Below, piece by piece: positions 1 through 9,446 of a stretch of 64,000 nucleotides of DNA. Position 1 is the first letter of the stretch, and each line of letters begins with the position of its first letter. Origin of the DNA: Hyphomicrobium sp. D-2 (GTDB taxonomy: Bacteria; Pseudomonadota; Alphaproteobacteria; Rhizobiales; Hyphomicrobiaceae). The stretch covers positions 186,001-250,000 of the forward strand of contig NZ_JARXLA010000005.1 in the NCBI RefSeq assembly GCF_029872155.1, read 5' to 3'. Below the pieces are notes generated by a model. It was not told the DNA's origin. It ran no database searches and was given only the letters and a program-made list of their open reading frames with translations. The position numbers were made by a program, and so were the translations under genes.

Positions 1-141
1 GCAGTCGCTCGAATCGTCAACGCAGGTCAGGCCGGAACTGGCGCCCCCGGTGGTGACGTTAGGGCCGGTGCAGCCGACCGGCGCGAGGGGCACAAAAACG
101 ATGAGCAGAACCGGAAACCTCCGGCGTCGGTCGAGATTCAT
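1..141 (-). CDS. lipoprotein, N-terminal 47 residues only
   Basis: The gene runs off the left edge; only its first 47 codons are present. The ATG at 141 is preceded by an AAGGGA ribosome site. The product starts with four arginines (residues 5-8), a hydrophobic stretch, and a lipobox-like PVGC whose Cys24 would be lipidated, so an envelope lipoprotein is expected. After the cysteine comes a Gly/Ser/Thr-rich stretch and the sequence GLTCVDDSSDC. I remember a similar 'LTCVDDS' segment from small lipoproteins of unknown function in rhizobia, but this is memory, not a search. It is divergent from the oxidoreductase gene that starts at 242. Confidence 0.6.
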   Translation of the reverse strand, partial: MNLDRRRRFPVLLIVFVPLAPVGCTGPNVTTGGASSGLTCVDDSSDC

Positions 142-241
142 TCTTGGTCCCTTGTCGGCGCACGGTTAAAGCCCGTAGAAGGCCACCATGGCCGCGTCAA
201 GGCGAATTCGATGCGCGGCGGCAACAGCGAAAGGCGTTCCC

Positions 242-1216
242 ATGGCACACGCGATCCGTATCCAGGCAAATGGCGGTCCGGAGGTGTTCTCCTGGGAGGC
301 AATCGCGGTGGGCGCGCCGGGACCGGGTGAGGCACTGCTGCATCAGCGGGCGGTGGGCCTCAACTACATCGATGTCTACCATCGCACGGGGCTTTATCCG
401 CTGGCATCCTTCCCGGCCATCATCGGCATGGAGGGCGCTGGCGTCGTTGCCGCGGTCGGGCCGGGGGTGACGGACGTGGCCGTCGGCGATCGCGTCGCCT
501 ATGCCGGTGTGCCGGGCGCCTACGCCGAGGAGCGCCTGATCCCGGCCGATCGGCTGGTGAAGCTGCCGGACGACGTGAGTTTCGAGACGGCGGCGTCGGT
601 GATGTTGCAGGGTATGACCGCGCGTTACCTGCTGCGCGAGACGTATCCTGTTTCCGCCTCCACGGTGCTGCTGTTCCATGCCGCTGCCGGCGGTGTGGGC
701 CTCATTGCCTGTCAGTGGGCGAAGGCGCTGGGTGCCACCATGATCGGCACTGTCGGTTCGCCGGAAAAAATGGAGCTGGCCAAGGCCGCCGGCTGCACGC
801 ACGTGATCAACTACCGGACAGAAGATTTCGTCGCGCGCGTGCGCGAGTTGACCGGCGGGCAGGGCTGCGATGTCGTCTACGACAGCATCGGCAAGGATAC
901 GTTCCCGGCGTCGCTCGATTGCCTGAAACCGAAGGGCCTGTGGGTCAGCTTCGGCAATGCTTCCGGCCCGGTGCCGCCGTTCGATATCGGTCTGCTGTCA
1001 GCCAAGGGATCGCTGTTTGCCACCAGGCCCTCCGTGATGGCCTACACCGCGACCCGCGCCGACCTTCTCGCCAACGCCAATGAGCTGTTCGGAATGATCG
1101 CCAGCGGCGCCATCCGGCCGAACATTTCGCGCACCTATCCGCTGCGTGATGTTGCGGAGGCTCACCGAGATCTGGAATCGCGCCGCACTACGGGTTCGAT
1201 CGTGCTGACGGTTTAA
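242..1216 (+). CDS. NADPH:quinone oxidoreductase (zinc-independent MDR family)
   Basis: This 324-residue protein belongs to the medium-chain dehydrogenase/reductase superfamily, quinone oxidoreductase branch, which passes electrons from NADPH to quinones in the cytoplasm. The N-terminal GroES-like half contains VGLNYIDVYHRTGLYP and GMEGAGVV; the Rossmann nucleotide site reads AAAGGVGLIACQWAKALGA (about residues 145-165). No cysteine cluster for structural zinc is visible, as expected for this branch. The chosen ATG at 242 has AAAGG eight bases upstream and gives the usual family length; an in-frame start at 188 would add a tail without homology to the family. It stands alone, divergent from the lipoprotein gene. 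Confidence 0.9.
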   Translation: MAHAIRIQANGGPEVFSWEAIAVGAPGPGEALLHQRAVGLNYIDVYHRTGLYPLASFPAIIGMEGAGVVAAVGPGVTDVAVGDRVAYAGVPGAYAEERLIPADRLVKLPDDVSFETAASVMLQGMTARYLLRETYPVSASTVLLFHAAAGGVGLIACQWAKALGATMIGTVGSPEKMELAKAAGCTHVINYRTEDFVARVRELTGGQGCDVVYDSIGKDTFPASLDCLKPKGLWVSFGNASGPVPPFDIGLLSAKGSLFATRPSVMAYTATRADLLANANELFGMIASGAIRPNISRTYPLRDVAEAHRDLESRRTTGSIVLTV

Positions 1217-1553
1217 CGCCCGCTGCACTTTACCTGCCTGCCGCTGCTGCCGATCTTTCGCGGGCCGTTTCTTGCGCCCTGGCGCAAACCCAAAACTAGG
1301 GTTAGCGAGCAACTTCTGGTTATGGTTTACCGCAGGTAACCATGACGGTGAACGCTTGCTTTCCGGCTGCGCGGAACCGAGCCATTTGCGCCAGCTTGGA
1401 GCGCATTTGAACGGTGCCGTTTACCTATATGGCGGCCGCCATTTACCAGTTTTCATCCCCTGCCTGCCATCCTCGATCATGGTTATCGAGACGCCGGGAT
1501 AAGCAACAAAAGCGGCGTCGTCCGAAATGTAATGAGTACGGGCGGGACACGAA
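1217..1553. other. intergenic region, no gene seen
   Basis: These 337 bases lie between two plus-strand genes. Open frames here are short and have no ribosome site or recognisable product. I saw no convincing terminator or promoter; the region presumably holds the end of the oxidoreductase transcript and the promoter of the Sel1 gene. Confidence 0.4.
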
Positions 1554-1823
1554 ATGGCACGGCTGGAACTGAGAAACCACGGATTTGAGGAAAGCACCGA
1601 TTACGCAGCAGCGCCGGATGCTTTTTTCCAACTCGGCCTTAGGTATTGCGTAGGCCGGGATGTGAAACTCGATCTCATCGAAGCGCACAAATGGTTCAAC
1701 CTTGCCGCCATGCGCGGCAACGACGACGCCAAGCGCTATCGGCTTGAGATCTCACGCGAGATGACGAAAGTGCAGATCTCCCGTGCGCAGCGTCTTGCTC
1801 GCGAGTGGATCAAGAAGCACTGA
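1554..1823 (+). CDS. Sel1-like repeat protein, small
   Basis: The 89-residue product carries a Sel1-like (TPR-related) repeat, FFQLGLRYCVGRDVKLDLIE followed by AHKWFNLAAMRGNDDAKRYR, across its middle, and ends in a basic helix (about residues 65-89). Sel1 repeats mediate protein-protein contacts. Small single-repeat proteins of this type are common in Rhizobiales and have no assigned role. There is no signal peptide, so it should be cytoplasmic. The start is taken at the ATG at 1554; the upstream GGGCGGG is only a modest ribosome site. Confidence 0.75.
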   Translation: MARLELRNHGFEESTDYAAAPDAFFQLGLRYCVGRDVKLDLIEAHKWFNLAAMRGNDDAKRYRLEISREMTKVQISRAQRLAREWIKKH

Positions 1824-1980
1824 CGCATCCCTATCGGAATGTGTTCCGGTTGTCCGTTGCGCTGGATCAAGATCATTGGCTGTCTGCCGCAAATAAGTCT
1901 GGAGCTGGGCGCTACTGTCTGCGCGGCTCGGATTGCGAGCCCGTGATAACTCCAGCGCTATCGCAAGGGGCAGCCAGAAC

Positions 1981-2538
1981 ATGTGGGAAGCCGTCGCCGG
2001 TTTTGTCTCCGCAATCATCGCCGCCATCGGTCTCATGGTGGCGTGGCGGCGCAGCAGGGAAACCGCGCTTCGCACCGGGGAAGTGTTGAGCTGGTCTCAA
2101 CAGGTCATCTCGGCCATGCAGCGGCTCAATCTGATCTGTCAGGGACATGCTTCCATCGATCCTGAGATGGAGCGTGATGCGCTGCGTCAGGTCTATTTCG
2201 AAACGTCGGTGCTGGCCGAGCAGGGGCGGCTGTTCTTCAGGAACGCGGCCGCAGGCGATCATGGGGCTGACAAGCCCGAAGCCTATCGCGGTCGTCGCCC
2301 GGAAATTCTCGATCAGATCCTCGTTGCCCACGCGATCGCGGGCACCTTTACCGCTGCCGATAAGGAGCGCCGCGCCCGCATGTGCTGCGTCGCGCACGAT
2401 GCCGCCCGCCGCTTTGTCACGCTGGCGCAGAAGGAAGTGGGCCGTAGCCGCACCGTTTCGGCCGAAACCAGCAAGGGCGGCACCGGCACCAATCTCGATA
2501 TTCTGTTGGCTGAGGTCGCGCCGGAGCGGCTGGCTTAG
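1981..2538 (+). CDS. membrane-anchored protein of unknown function
   Basis: The 185-residue protein begins with a membrane helix (about residues 5-22, AVAGFVSAIIAAIGLMVAWR) followed by a soluble domain with a conserved-looking core, VLAEQGRLFFRNAAAGDHG and YRGRRPEILDQILVAH (about residues 75-120). The ATG at 1981 has AAGGGG ten bases upstream and is preferred to the open frame extending to 1933. The domain resembles rhizobial hypothetical proteins with the same layout; no catalytic motif is visible. It converges with phaC, whose stop lies 65 bases further on. Confidence 0.75.
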   Translation: MWEAVAGFVSAIIAAIGLMVAWRRSRETALRTGEVLSWSQQVISAMQRLNLICQGHASIDPEMERDALRQVYFETSVLAEQGRLFFRNAAAGDHGADKPEAYRGRRPEILDQILVAHAIAGTFTAADKERRARMCCVAHDAARRFVTLAQKEVGRSRTVSAETSKGGTGTNLDILLAEVAPERLA

Positions 2539-2593
2539 CTTCGGCAGATGCGCGCCCGAACGTGCGCGCATCCCATCGGGGAAAGTGAGAGGC

Positions 2594-2612
2594 AAAGACG
2601 TGTTACGTCTTC
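2594..2612. terminator. weak hairpin at the 3' end of phaC
   Basis: An inverted repeat (AAGACG, five-base loop, CGTCTT) overlaps the phaC stop codon between the two convergent genes. It is short and lacks a clear U-tract on either side, so termination is only a possibility. Confidence 0.3.
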
Positions 2613-4429
2613 GCCTTCACATAGCTGCCCGGTGCGTCTTCGATTGCACCCAGCGTTTCGCCCGGCTCGCGCGGAACAGTCCAGTCGCCCGAACGCTCAT
2701 GCAGCCACTCTGACCAATAGGGCCACCAGGAACCGGGATGCTCTTTGGCGGTCTTCAGCCAGCCGTCCAGCGTGTCGGCGTGCTTGCCATCGGTCCAGTA
2801 CTGATACTTCATCTTGTCAGGCGGATTGATAACGCCGGCGATGTGGCCTGAGCCGGACAGCACAAACTCGACATCACCGCCCAGCAGCAGCGACCCCGCA
2901 TATACCGACTTGGCCGGCGCGATATGGTCTTCCTTAGCGGCCAATTCGAACACCGGGATTTTCACCTTGCCGACATCCAGACGCGTTCCGGCAACGGAAA
3001 GCTGGCCTTTCGCCAGCCGGTTCTCGTTGTAGAACTCGCGCAGATAGAAGTTGTGGTTGACCGGCGCCATCCGCGTCGAATCCTGGTTCCAGAACAGCAG
3101 GTCGAACGGAAACGGCTTCTTGCCCAGCAGGTAGTTGTTGACGATGTACGGCCAGATCAGATCGCGCGGGCGCAGCATGTTGAACACGTTGGCCATGCGC
3201 GAGCCGTCAAGATAACCGCGCTCGGTCATCAGTTCGTTCAGCGATTCAAGCTGTTCTTCATCGGTGAACAGCAGCAGGTCACCGGCAAAGGTGAAGTCGA
3301 TCTGCGTCGTGAGGAAGCTGGCGGAGTTGAACAGATCTTCGCCGCGCGTCGCTAGATACGACAGCGTTGTGGCCAGCAGCGTGCCACCGACGCAGTAACC
3401 GGTGACGTTGATCTTATCGACGCCGGTTTCGCGCTTAACGGCATCGGTGGCGCTCAGGATGCCTTCCTGCATGTAGTCCTCGAAGGACTTGTGCGCGAGC
3501 GTGGCATCCGGGTTCACCCACGAGATGACGAAAACAGTGAAGCCCTGATCGACGAGATACTTGATGAGGCTCTTGGCCGGCGTGAGATCCAGCACATAGA
3601 ACTTGTTGATCCACGGCGGTGCAATCAGCAGCGGAATTTCGCGCACCTGATCCGTCGTCGGCGTGTACTGGATGAGCTGCAGGATGTCGTTCTGGTAGAC
3701 GACCTTACCCGGCGTGGTCGCCAGATTGCGTCCCACCTCGAACGCCGTCGCGTCCGTCTGGCTGATCTTGAGCAGATCGCCGGACTTCTTCATGTCCTCT
3801 GCCAGCAGTGTCATGCCCTGCACGAGGTTTTCGGCGTTGGTCGCCAGTGTTTCGTGCAGCACTTCCGGATTGGTCAGCGGAAAGTTTGATGGCGAGAGCG
3901 CGCTCGTCACCTGACGCATGTAGAATTCCGCGCGCTGGCGATCCTTGCCCTCCAGCCCGTCGGTGTTGAGCAGCATGTCGTCAGCCCACCGTGCCGTGAG
4001 CAGATACGCCTGCTTCCAGAAGTCGAAGTAGGGATTTTGCGACCATTCGGGGTGCTTGAAACGGTTGTCGCCGGGATCGGGTTCGGCCACCGGCTTCACG
4101 GTCTCGCCGAACATCCGCATCACGGTGTTGTTCCACAGCTCCGCGTAGGAGTGCATCAGCTTGCCCTGCGCCTGTGCGAAGCGGGCAGGATCGGCAAGCC
4201 ACTGCTGGGTCAGCTCGGTCATGGTCGTGGTAGCCTCGGTAATTTCCGAGGCCGCCGAATAGGGGCCCATCTTTGCGTCGTCGCGTTCGATGAACTCGGC
4301 CAGCACATGGCCACCCTGTTCGAACAGGCGCAGCAGGTTGCGGGACAGCTCTTCAGCGTTCACCGCGGGGTAAGGCGGTTGCTGGCTGCCGGGTCCGGCT
4401 TTCGGAGGCTCCTGCCTGGTCTTGGTCAT
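2603..4429 (-). CDS. phaC: poly(3-hydroxyalkanoate) synthase, class I
   Basis: This 608-residue protein polymerises (R)-3-hydroxyacyl-CoA into polyhydroxyalkanoate on the granule surface. The alpha/beta-hydrolase core has the PHA synthase lipase box GYCVGG with the catalytic cysteine; the partner aspartate is in ELAAKEDHIAP and the histidine in GSGHIAGVINPP. The N-terminal PhaC domain includes NPYFDFWKQAYL. Length fits class I enzymes that need no PhaE or PhaR partner. The ATG at 4429 has CAAGGG just upstream and is preferred to the in-frame ATG at 4459. No other PHA genes lie alongside; the gene is divergent from the lipoprotein gene at 4609. Confidence 0.96.
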   Translation of the reverse strand: MTKTRQEPPKAGPGSQQPPYPAVNAEELSRNLLRLFEQGGHVLAEFIERDDAKMGPYSAASEITEATTTMTELTQQWLADPARFAQAQGKLMHSYAELWNNTVMRMFGETVKPVAEPDPGDNRFKHPEWSQNPYFDFWKQAYLLTARWADDMLLNTDGLEGKDRQRAEFYMRQVTSALSPSNFPLTNPEVLHETLATNAENLVQGMTLLAEDMKKSGDLLKISQTDATAFEVGRNLATTPGKVVYQNDILQLIQYTPTTDQVREIPLLIAPPWINKFYVLDLTPAKSLIKYLVDQGFTVFVISWVNPDATLAHKSFEDYMQEGILSATDAVKRETGVDKINVTGYCVGGTLLATTLSYLATRGEDLFNSASFLTTQIDFTFAGDLLLFTDEEQLESLNELMTERGYLDGSRMANVFNMLRPRDLIWPYIVNNYLLGKKPFPFDLLFWNQDSTRMAPVNHNFYLREFYNENRLAKGQLSVAGTRLDVGKVKIPVFELAAKEDHIAPAKSVYAGSLLLGGDVEFVLSGSGHIAGVINPPDKMKYQYWTDGKHADTLDGWLKTAKEHPGSWWPYWSEWLHERSGDWTVPREPGETLGAIEDAPGSYVKAKT

Positions 4430-4608
4430 TGAACCCTTGAAAATTAACTGCGGCCGCACTTATCGGCCATCTATCCTATGCCAATGTTTTGCGACATTGC
4501 GCGGCTAGTGTCACTTGAACGTGTGGACAAACTGCGACCGTGGCGGCCTCTGCTGCTCACGATCAGAATCGCGTAATCTCACAGCAGAAATAAGCATTTG
4601 GAGGCCGG

Positions 4609-4920
4609 ATGCCGGACGGGCTGCCCAGGATGTCGCAACGCGGCCTTTTCGCACCTGCGTGCGCTTCAGTGCTGCCGACGCGTCCATTGCGCAGCACAGG
4701 TGACCGCATCCTGCGAGCCGCGTCCGGTGCAGCCATCGCATTCGGAATTTGCCTCAGCCTGACCGCATGTGCCGGCAGCACCACGCCGCTGCCCGACCTG
4801 AGGCGCGCGTCGGCGCCCTCGCTTTCCCAGCAGGAACAGAAGGAGGCGATGGAGGCGCTGAGCCGCAAGGGCAATCATCACGCCGACGACGCTGTGCGCG
4901 AAATCGAGGGACAGGAATAG
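4609..4920 (+). CDS. small lipoprotein of unknown function
   Basis: A 103-residue product with a hydrophobic segment ending in a lipobox (LSLTAC, cysteine about residue 54), then a short acidic and glutamine-rich tail ending EAMEALSRKGNHHADDAV. Only about 50 residues remain after lipidation. GGAGG lies four bases before the ATG at 4609, supporting this start despite the long segment before the hydrophobic stretch; the ATG at 4630 is an alternative. A similar short lipoprotein precedes this aminotransferase gene in other Rhizobiales as I recall, but its role is unknown. Confidence 0.65.
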   Translation: MPDGLPRMSQRGLFAPACASVLPTRPLRSTGDRILRAASGAAIAFGICLSLTACAGSTTPLPDLRRASAPSLSQQEQKEAMEALSRKGNHHADDAVREIEGQE

Positions 4921-5204
4921 CGTACTCAGCCTGTGAAGGCGGCCGCGTTCGGGGAGAGGCAGGCGTCTGCAGGCAAAGTTTACCTTCCTGGCCAGAACTG
5001 GACGGAAGCAGACATCTTCTGTTGGGGCAGATCGCACTCTGTTTGCGCGCCATAAAATTCGCGCTCTACTCCAACAATAGTGCAGATGCCGCCCATGCAT
5101 TGCCGTCAGGTCTGGACGGAGGGTGGCGCGAGGGCGTAAACACGCGAACATCATTTGAAATAGCCGATTGTTCCAAGCGATCCGGCTCGACCGAGAGGCG
5201 TCCT

Positions 5205-6431
5205 GTGCACGAGGACTTTCACCGTATCAAACGCTTGCCACCCTATGTGTTTGCCGAGGTCAATAGGCTGAAGGCGGCCGCCCGTGCACGGGGCGCCGAC
5301 ATTATTGATCTCGGGATGGGAAACCCCGATCTGCCGACGCCGCAGCACATCGTCGACAAGCTGGTCGAGACAGTGGCGCGTCCGCGCACCCACCGCTACT
5401 CCGCTTCCAAGGGTATTCCGGGGCTTCGTCGCGCTCAGGCCGCCTATTACGAGCGCCGCTTCGGCGTGAAGCTCGACCCTGAGACGCAGGTGGTTGCGAC
5501 GCTCGGTTCGAAGGAAGGCTTCGCCACCATGGCGCAGGCCATTACCGCGCCGGGCGATGTCATTCTGGTTCCGAACCCGACCTATCCCATTCACGAATTC
5601 GGTTTTCTGCTGTCGGGCGCCGCGATGCGCCACCTGAAAGCCGGGACGGGTGAGGAGTTTCTGCGCCAGGTTGAGCACGCCTGCGTGCACACTATCCCCA
5701 AGCCGCTGGCGCTGGTGCTGTCGTATCCGTCGAACCCGACGGCGATGGTGGCCGACCTTGATTTCTACAAGGATGCGGTTGCGCTGGCGAAGCGTCTGGG
5801 TCTGATCATCCTGTCGGACATCGCCTACACCGAGATTTATTTCGACGGCAATCCACCGCCATCGGTGCTGCAGGTGCCGGGCGCGATGGACATCGCGGTT
5901 GAGTTCACGTCGCTGTCGAAGACCTACAACATGCCCGGTTGGCGCATGGGCTTTGCGGTTGGCAATGAACGCCTGATCGCCGCGCTGGCGCGCATCAAGT
6001 CCTACCTCGATTACGGCGCCTTCACGCCGATCCAGGTGGCCGCCGCTGCTGCGCTCAACGGTCCGCAGGATTGCGTCGAAGAGATCCGCGCCACGTATCA
6101 CAGCCGCCGCGATTGTCTGGTGGAATCCTTCGGCCGCGCCGGCTGGGATATTCCGCCGCCACCCGCCACAATGTTCGCATGGGCGCCCGTGCCGGAGCAG
6201 TTCAAGGAACTCGGCTCGGTCGAGTTCGCCAAGCTGCTCATCGAAAAGGCAGAGATCGCCGTCGCCCCGGGCCTTGGTTTCGGCGAATACGGCGAAGGTT
6301 TCGTCCGCATCGCGCTGGTTGAAAACGAGCATCGCATCCGTCAGGCAGCCCGCAATCTCAAAAAGTTCCTCGCCCAGCCGGGTGAAAGCGGGCATAACGA
6401 GTTTCCGATTCAACAGAACGCGAGCCGTTAG
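5205..6431 (+). CDS. class I/II PLP aminotransferase (alanine/LL-DAP aminotransferase-like)
   Basis: The 408-residue protein has the fold type I aminotransferase signature: substrate segment GMGNPDLPTP (about 34-43), SYPSNPTA, DIAYTEIYFDG, and the PLP lysine in SLSKTYNMPGWRMGF. It is annotated in relatives as LL-diaminopimelate or alanine aminotransferase; from sequence alone the substrate is open. The GTG at 5205 follows GAGAGG by six bases and gives the family N-terminus (EDFHRIKRLPPYVFAEVNRLK); the much longer open frame upstream lacks homology. It is followed after 14 bases by hom, so it probably feeds or draws from aspartate-family amino acid metabolism in the same operon. Confidence 0.9.
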   Translation: MHEDFHRIKRLPPYVFAEVNRLKAAARARGADIIDLGMGNPDLPTPQHIVDKLVETVARPRTHRYSASKGIPGLRRAQAAYYERRFGVKLDPETQVVATLGSKEGFATMAQAITAPGDVILVPNPTYPIHEFGFLLSGAAMRHLKAGTGEEFLRQVEHACVHTIPKPLALVLSYPSNPTAMVADLDFYKDAVALAKRLGLIILSDIAYTEIYFDGNPPPSVLQVPGAMDIAVEFTSLSKTYNMPGWRMGFAVGNERLIAALARIKSYLDYGAFTPIQVAAAAALNGPQDCVEEIRATYHSRRDCLVESFGRAGWDIPPPPATMFAWAPVPEQFKELGSVEFAKLLIEKAEIAVAPGLGFGEYGEGFVRIALVENEHRIRQAARNLKKFLAQPGESGHNEFPIQQNASR

Positions 6432-6445
6432 TTCGCGGCAATCCA

Positions 6446-7777
6446 ATGACAAAATCACTGAAATTAGGCGTGGCCGGCCTTGGCACAGTCGGCACCAGCC
6501 TCATCGAATTGCTTGCCACCCATCGCGACCGTCTCGCCAATCTGGGCAGCACGGTTGATGTCGTCGCTGTTTCCGCACGCTCGAAGGACAAGCATCGGGC
6601 GATCACGGAAACCGCTGGTGTCACCTGGTTCGATGATCCGATTGCGCTGGCGCGCGATCCCGCCATCGACGTGTTCGTCGAACTGATCGGCGGCGAGGAC
6701 GGCGTGGCGAAGGAAGCGGTTGAAGCCGCGCTGAACGCCGGCAAGCATGTCGTCACCGCCAACAAGGCGCTGCTTGCCAAGCACGGCGTTGCGCTGGCGC
6801 AGCTGGCGGAGGAAAAGGGCGTTGCGCTGAACTTCGAGGCGGCGGTTGCAGGCGGCATTCCCGTCATCAAGACGCTGCGGGAGTCGCTGGCGGCCAACAG
6901 CGTGCGCCGCGTCTACGGTATTCTCAACGGCACCTGCAACTACATCCTTTCGACGATGACGGACGAGAAGCGCTCGTTCGCGGATGCGTTGAAGGAGGCG
7001 CAGGATCTGGGCTACGCGGAAGCCGATCCGACGTTCGACATCGGCGGCTTTGATACCGCGCACAAGCTTGCCATTCTCGCCAGCCTCGCGTTCGGCACCG
7101 AGATCAACTTCGACGAAATCGACGTCGAGGGTATCCAGTCCATCACCGACGCCGACATCGAAGCGGCCGAGGACATGGGCTACTGCATCAAGCTGCTGGG
7201 CGTCGCGACGCAGACCGATAGCGGCATCGAGATGCGCGTTAATCCCGCCATGGTGCCGGAAGAATCCGCCATCGCCGAAGTGTGGGGCGCGACCAACGGC
7301 GTCGCCATCGATTCCGACTTCTGCGGCAGCCTGCTGCTGGTTGGTCCCGGCGCGGGTGGCAAGGCCACCGCGTCGTCGGTTGCTGGCGATATCGTCGACA
7401 TCGCGCGCGGCATCATCCTGCCGCCGCTGATGCGCAAAGCCGCCAGCCTAACGCCCTGCGTGCGCTCGAAGCTCGGCTCGCATCAGGGCGCCTACTACGT
7501 GCGCCTATCGGTTTACGACCGTCCCGGCACGATGGCCGCCATCGCCAAGCACATGGGCGATCGCGACATCTCGATCGAAAGCATGGTGCAAGGGCAGATG
7601 CGTGCTGGCGTGCCGGGTGCAGAAGCCCGCACCAAGGTGCGCGGCGCGCCGGCGCCCGTTCGCATCATCACCCACGAGACCACCGAGGAGGCGATCCGCC
7701 AGGCGGTGGAGGCGATCGAGCAGGATGGTAAGGTGTCCGAGCGTCCGCAGGTCATCCGGATCGAAAAGCTCGGCTAA
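6446..7777 (+). CDS. hom: homoserine dehydrogenase
   Basis: The 443-residue enzyme reduces aspartate semialdehyde to homoserine, the branch point to threonine and methionine. The N-terminal Rossmann motif is GVAGLGTVGTSLIELL (about 8-23); the catalytic domain contains ANKALLAKHG, EAAVAGGIPVIKTLRESL and the signature YAEADPTFDIGGFDTAHKLA. A C-terminal ACT domain (about 350-440, YVRLSVYDRPGTMAAIAKHM) is the usual site of allosteric inhibition. It follows the aminotransferase by 14 bases and precedes glpX by 65, consistent with one transcription unit. metY at 31.4-32.7 kb uses the O-acetylated product of this pathway. Confidence 0.97.
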   Translation: MTKSLKLGVAGLGTVGTSLIELLATHRDRLANLGSTVDVVAVSARSKDKHRAITETAGVTWFDDPIALARDPAIDVFVELIGGEDGVAKEAVEAALNAGKHVVTANKALLAKHGVALAQLAEEKGVALNFEAAVAGGIPVIKTLRESLAANSVRRVYGILNGTCNYILSTMTDEKRSFADALKEAQDLGYAEADPTFDIGGFDTAHKLAILASLAFGTEINFDEIDVEGIQSITDADIEAAEDMGYCIKLLGVATQTDSGIEMRVNPAMVPEESAIAEVWGATNGVAIDSDFCGSLLLVGPGAGGKATASSVAGDIVDIARGIILPPLMRKAASLTPCVRSKLGSHQGAYYVRLSVYDRPGTMAAIAKHMGDRDISIESMVQGQMRAGVPGAEARTKVRGAPAPVRIITHETTEEAIRQAVEAIEQDGKVSERPQVIRIEKLG

Positions 7778-7842
7778 CGATTTTTTCGCGCTCCAGCAGG
7801 AGCGCGGTTCAGTGGCAACGCGACTGTGTGAGGATTTGAACT

Positions 7843-8826
7843 ATGGCGGAGCCCGTCGGCAATTCTGGGCTTGATCGAGTGCTGGTGCTGGAGGTGACAC
7901 GCGTCACTGAGGCGGCGGCGATTGCAGCGGCGCGCCTGCGCGGACGCGGGGCGGAGAAAGCGGCCGACAAGGCTGCGGTTGATGCCATGCGTCGCGAGTT
8001 GGCGCGGCTCAGCATTCGCGGCACCGTCGTGATCGGCGAAGGCGAGATGGACGAAGCGCCGATGCTCTACATTGGCGAGAAGGTCGGCTCGGGCGAAGGC
8101 CCCGAGGTCGACATCGCCGTCGATCCGCTGGAAGGCACCACCATCTGTGCCAAGGCGATGCCGAATGCGCTCGCAGTGCTGGCGATGTCGGAGCGCGGCG
8201 GCCTGCTGCATGCGCCCGATATGTACATGAACAAGATCGCCATCGGTCCAGGCTATGCGCCGGATCTTGTCGATCTCGACGCTTCGCCCGCCGACAACAT
8301 CAACGCGCTGGCCAAGGCCAAGGGCGTGCCGGTTTCGGGCATCACGGCCTGCATTCTGGATCGGCCACGCCACGCCGAGCTGATTGCGGCTGTGCGCGCT
8401 GCCGGCGCTGCGGTGCAGCTCATTCCCGATGGCGACATTGCGGGTGTGATCTGGACCACCGATCCGGAAGAAACCGGCATCGACATTTATCTCGGCTCGG
8501 GCGGCGCACCGGAAGGCGTGCTGGCTGCTGCCGCGCTGCGCTGCATTGGCGGCCAGATCCAGGGTCGTCTGATGCCTGCCAACGATGAGGAGCGCACGCG
8601 CGCGGCGTCGATGGGCATCACCGACATCAACCGCAAGTTCAAGCTTGAGGACATGGCGTCCGGCGATGTCATCTTCTCTGCCGCTGGCGTCACCGATGGC
8701 TCGCTGCTCGACGGCGTGCGCTTCAACGGTGAATTCGCTGAGGTTGAATCCATCGTCATGCGCTCGAAGACAGGTACCGTTCGCCGCGTCCATACGCGCT
8801 GCCGCGACACCTCCGGCGGTGCCTAA
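7843..8826 (+). CDS. glpX: class II fructose-1,6-bisphosphatase
   Basis: This 327-residue GlpX-type phosphatase hydrolyses fructose-1,6-bisphosphate in gluconeogenesis. Metal and phosphate-binding segments are intact: VVIGEGEMDEAPMLYIGE and VDIAVDPLEGTTICA (about 60-105), and the C-terminal GVTDGSLLDGVRF. The ATG at 7843 is preceded by GAGGA. Gene order hom-glpX-recJ is typical of Rhizobiales; the three have no obvious metabolic link and the linkage is probably historical. Confidence 0.96.
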   Translation: MAEPVGNSGLDRVLVLEVTRVTEAAAIAAARLRGRGAEKAADKAAVDAMRRELARLSIRGTVVIGEGEMDEAPMLYIGEKVGSGEGPEVDIAVDPLEGTTICAKAMPNALAVLAMSERGGLLHAPDMYMNKIAIGPGYAPDLVDLDASPADNINALAKAKGVPVSGITACILDRPRHAELIAAVRAAGAAVQLIPDGDIAGVIWTTDPEETGIDIYLGSGGAPEGVLAAAALRCIGGQIQGRLMPANDEERTRAASMGITDINRKFKLEDMASGDVIFSAAGVTDGSLLDGVRFNGEFAEVESIVMRSKTGTVRRVHTRCRDTSGGA

Positions 8827-8926
8827 AATTCAGCGGCGCAATGCCTGAAGTTGAGGCTTGCCGCAACCTGCTGCCTCCCTGAAGATCATACACGGCAAAC
8901 GTGTACCTGATCCGGGGAGGTGCAGC

Positions 8927-9442
8927 GTGGACGAGCGCAACGCGGGCGGCTACTCAATCACCTACGGCGGTGAGGAAATTGAAACGCCGGTTTATGTGGC
9001 TGCCGGGCTGGCGGCTGTGCTGTTCGCTGCCTGGATCGCAACCGGGGCCACCCTCTGGCTGGTGCCCGCCGTCGCCGCTGCCGGTGTCACCTATTATAAT
9101 GTGCCGCTGCTTGAACGCCGCCCGGCCATGGGCGCGAACCAGTACGGCATCTTCATTCAGGGGCTTGGTCTCATCCGCTGGCGCGCGATCGACAGGATCG
9201 AGCTGGTGGAAGTGGCCGTGCGCGCCAGCACCATCCACGAGCTGCAACTGAGCCTGAAAGAGCGCCTTTCCAGCGCGCTCGTTGCCGACTGGCGCAAGCA
9301 GCCGTTCTATCGCTCATTGATGCGCCTGCCGTGGAAGATGGCCAGTACCAACGTCGTCAGCATCAATCTTGAGCCGTTCAACCGGGAACCGGAAGAGGTG
9401 CATCGTACGGTTTTGCGGCTCTGGCGCCATTACCGCAGTTAG
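8927..9442 (+). CDS. two-helix membrane protein, possible bacterial PH-like domain
   Basis: A 171-residue product starting at GTG 8927, seven bases after GGGGAGG. Two membrane helices (about residues 22-40 and 43-60) are followed by a cytoplasmic part with short beta-like segments (YGIFIQGLGLIRWRAIDRIE) typical of bacterial PH-like domains that sit after a helix pair. That reading is inference from layout, not motif. The C-terminal part (VVSINLEPFNREPEEVHRTV) looks conserved. It lies between glpX and recJ in the same direction and may be co-transcribed. Confidence 0.65.
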   Translation: MDERNAGGYSITYGGEEIETPVYVAAGLAAVLFAAWIATGATLWLVPAVAAAGVTYYNVPLLERRPAMGANQYGIFIQGLGLIRWRAIDRIELVEVAVRASTIHELQLSLKERLSSALVADWRKQPFYRSLMRLPWKMASTNVVSINLEPFNREPEEVHRTVLRLWRHYRS

Positions 9443-9446
9443 ACCT

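Noticed and set aside
5151-6458. A frame of about 435 codons opposite the aminotransferase.
   Set aside because: Shadow of a GC-rich gene with complete family motifs on the plus strand.
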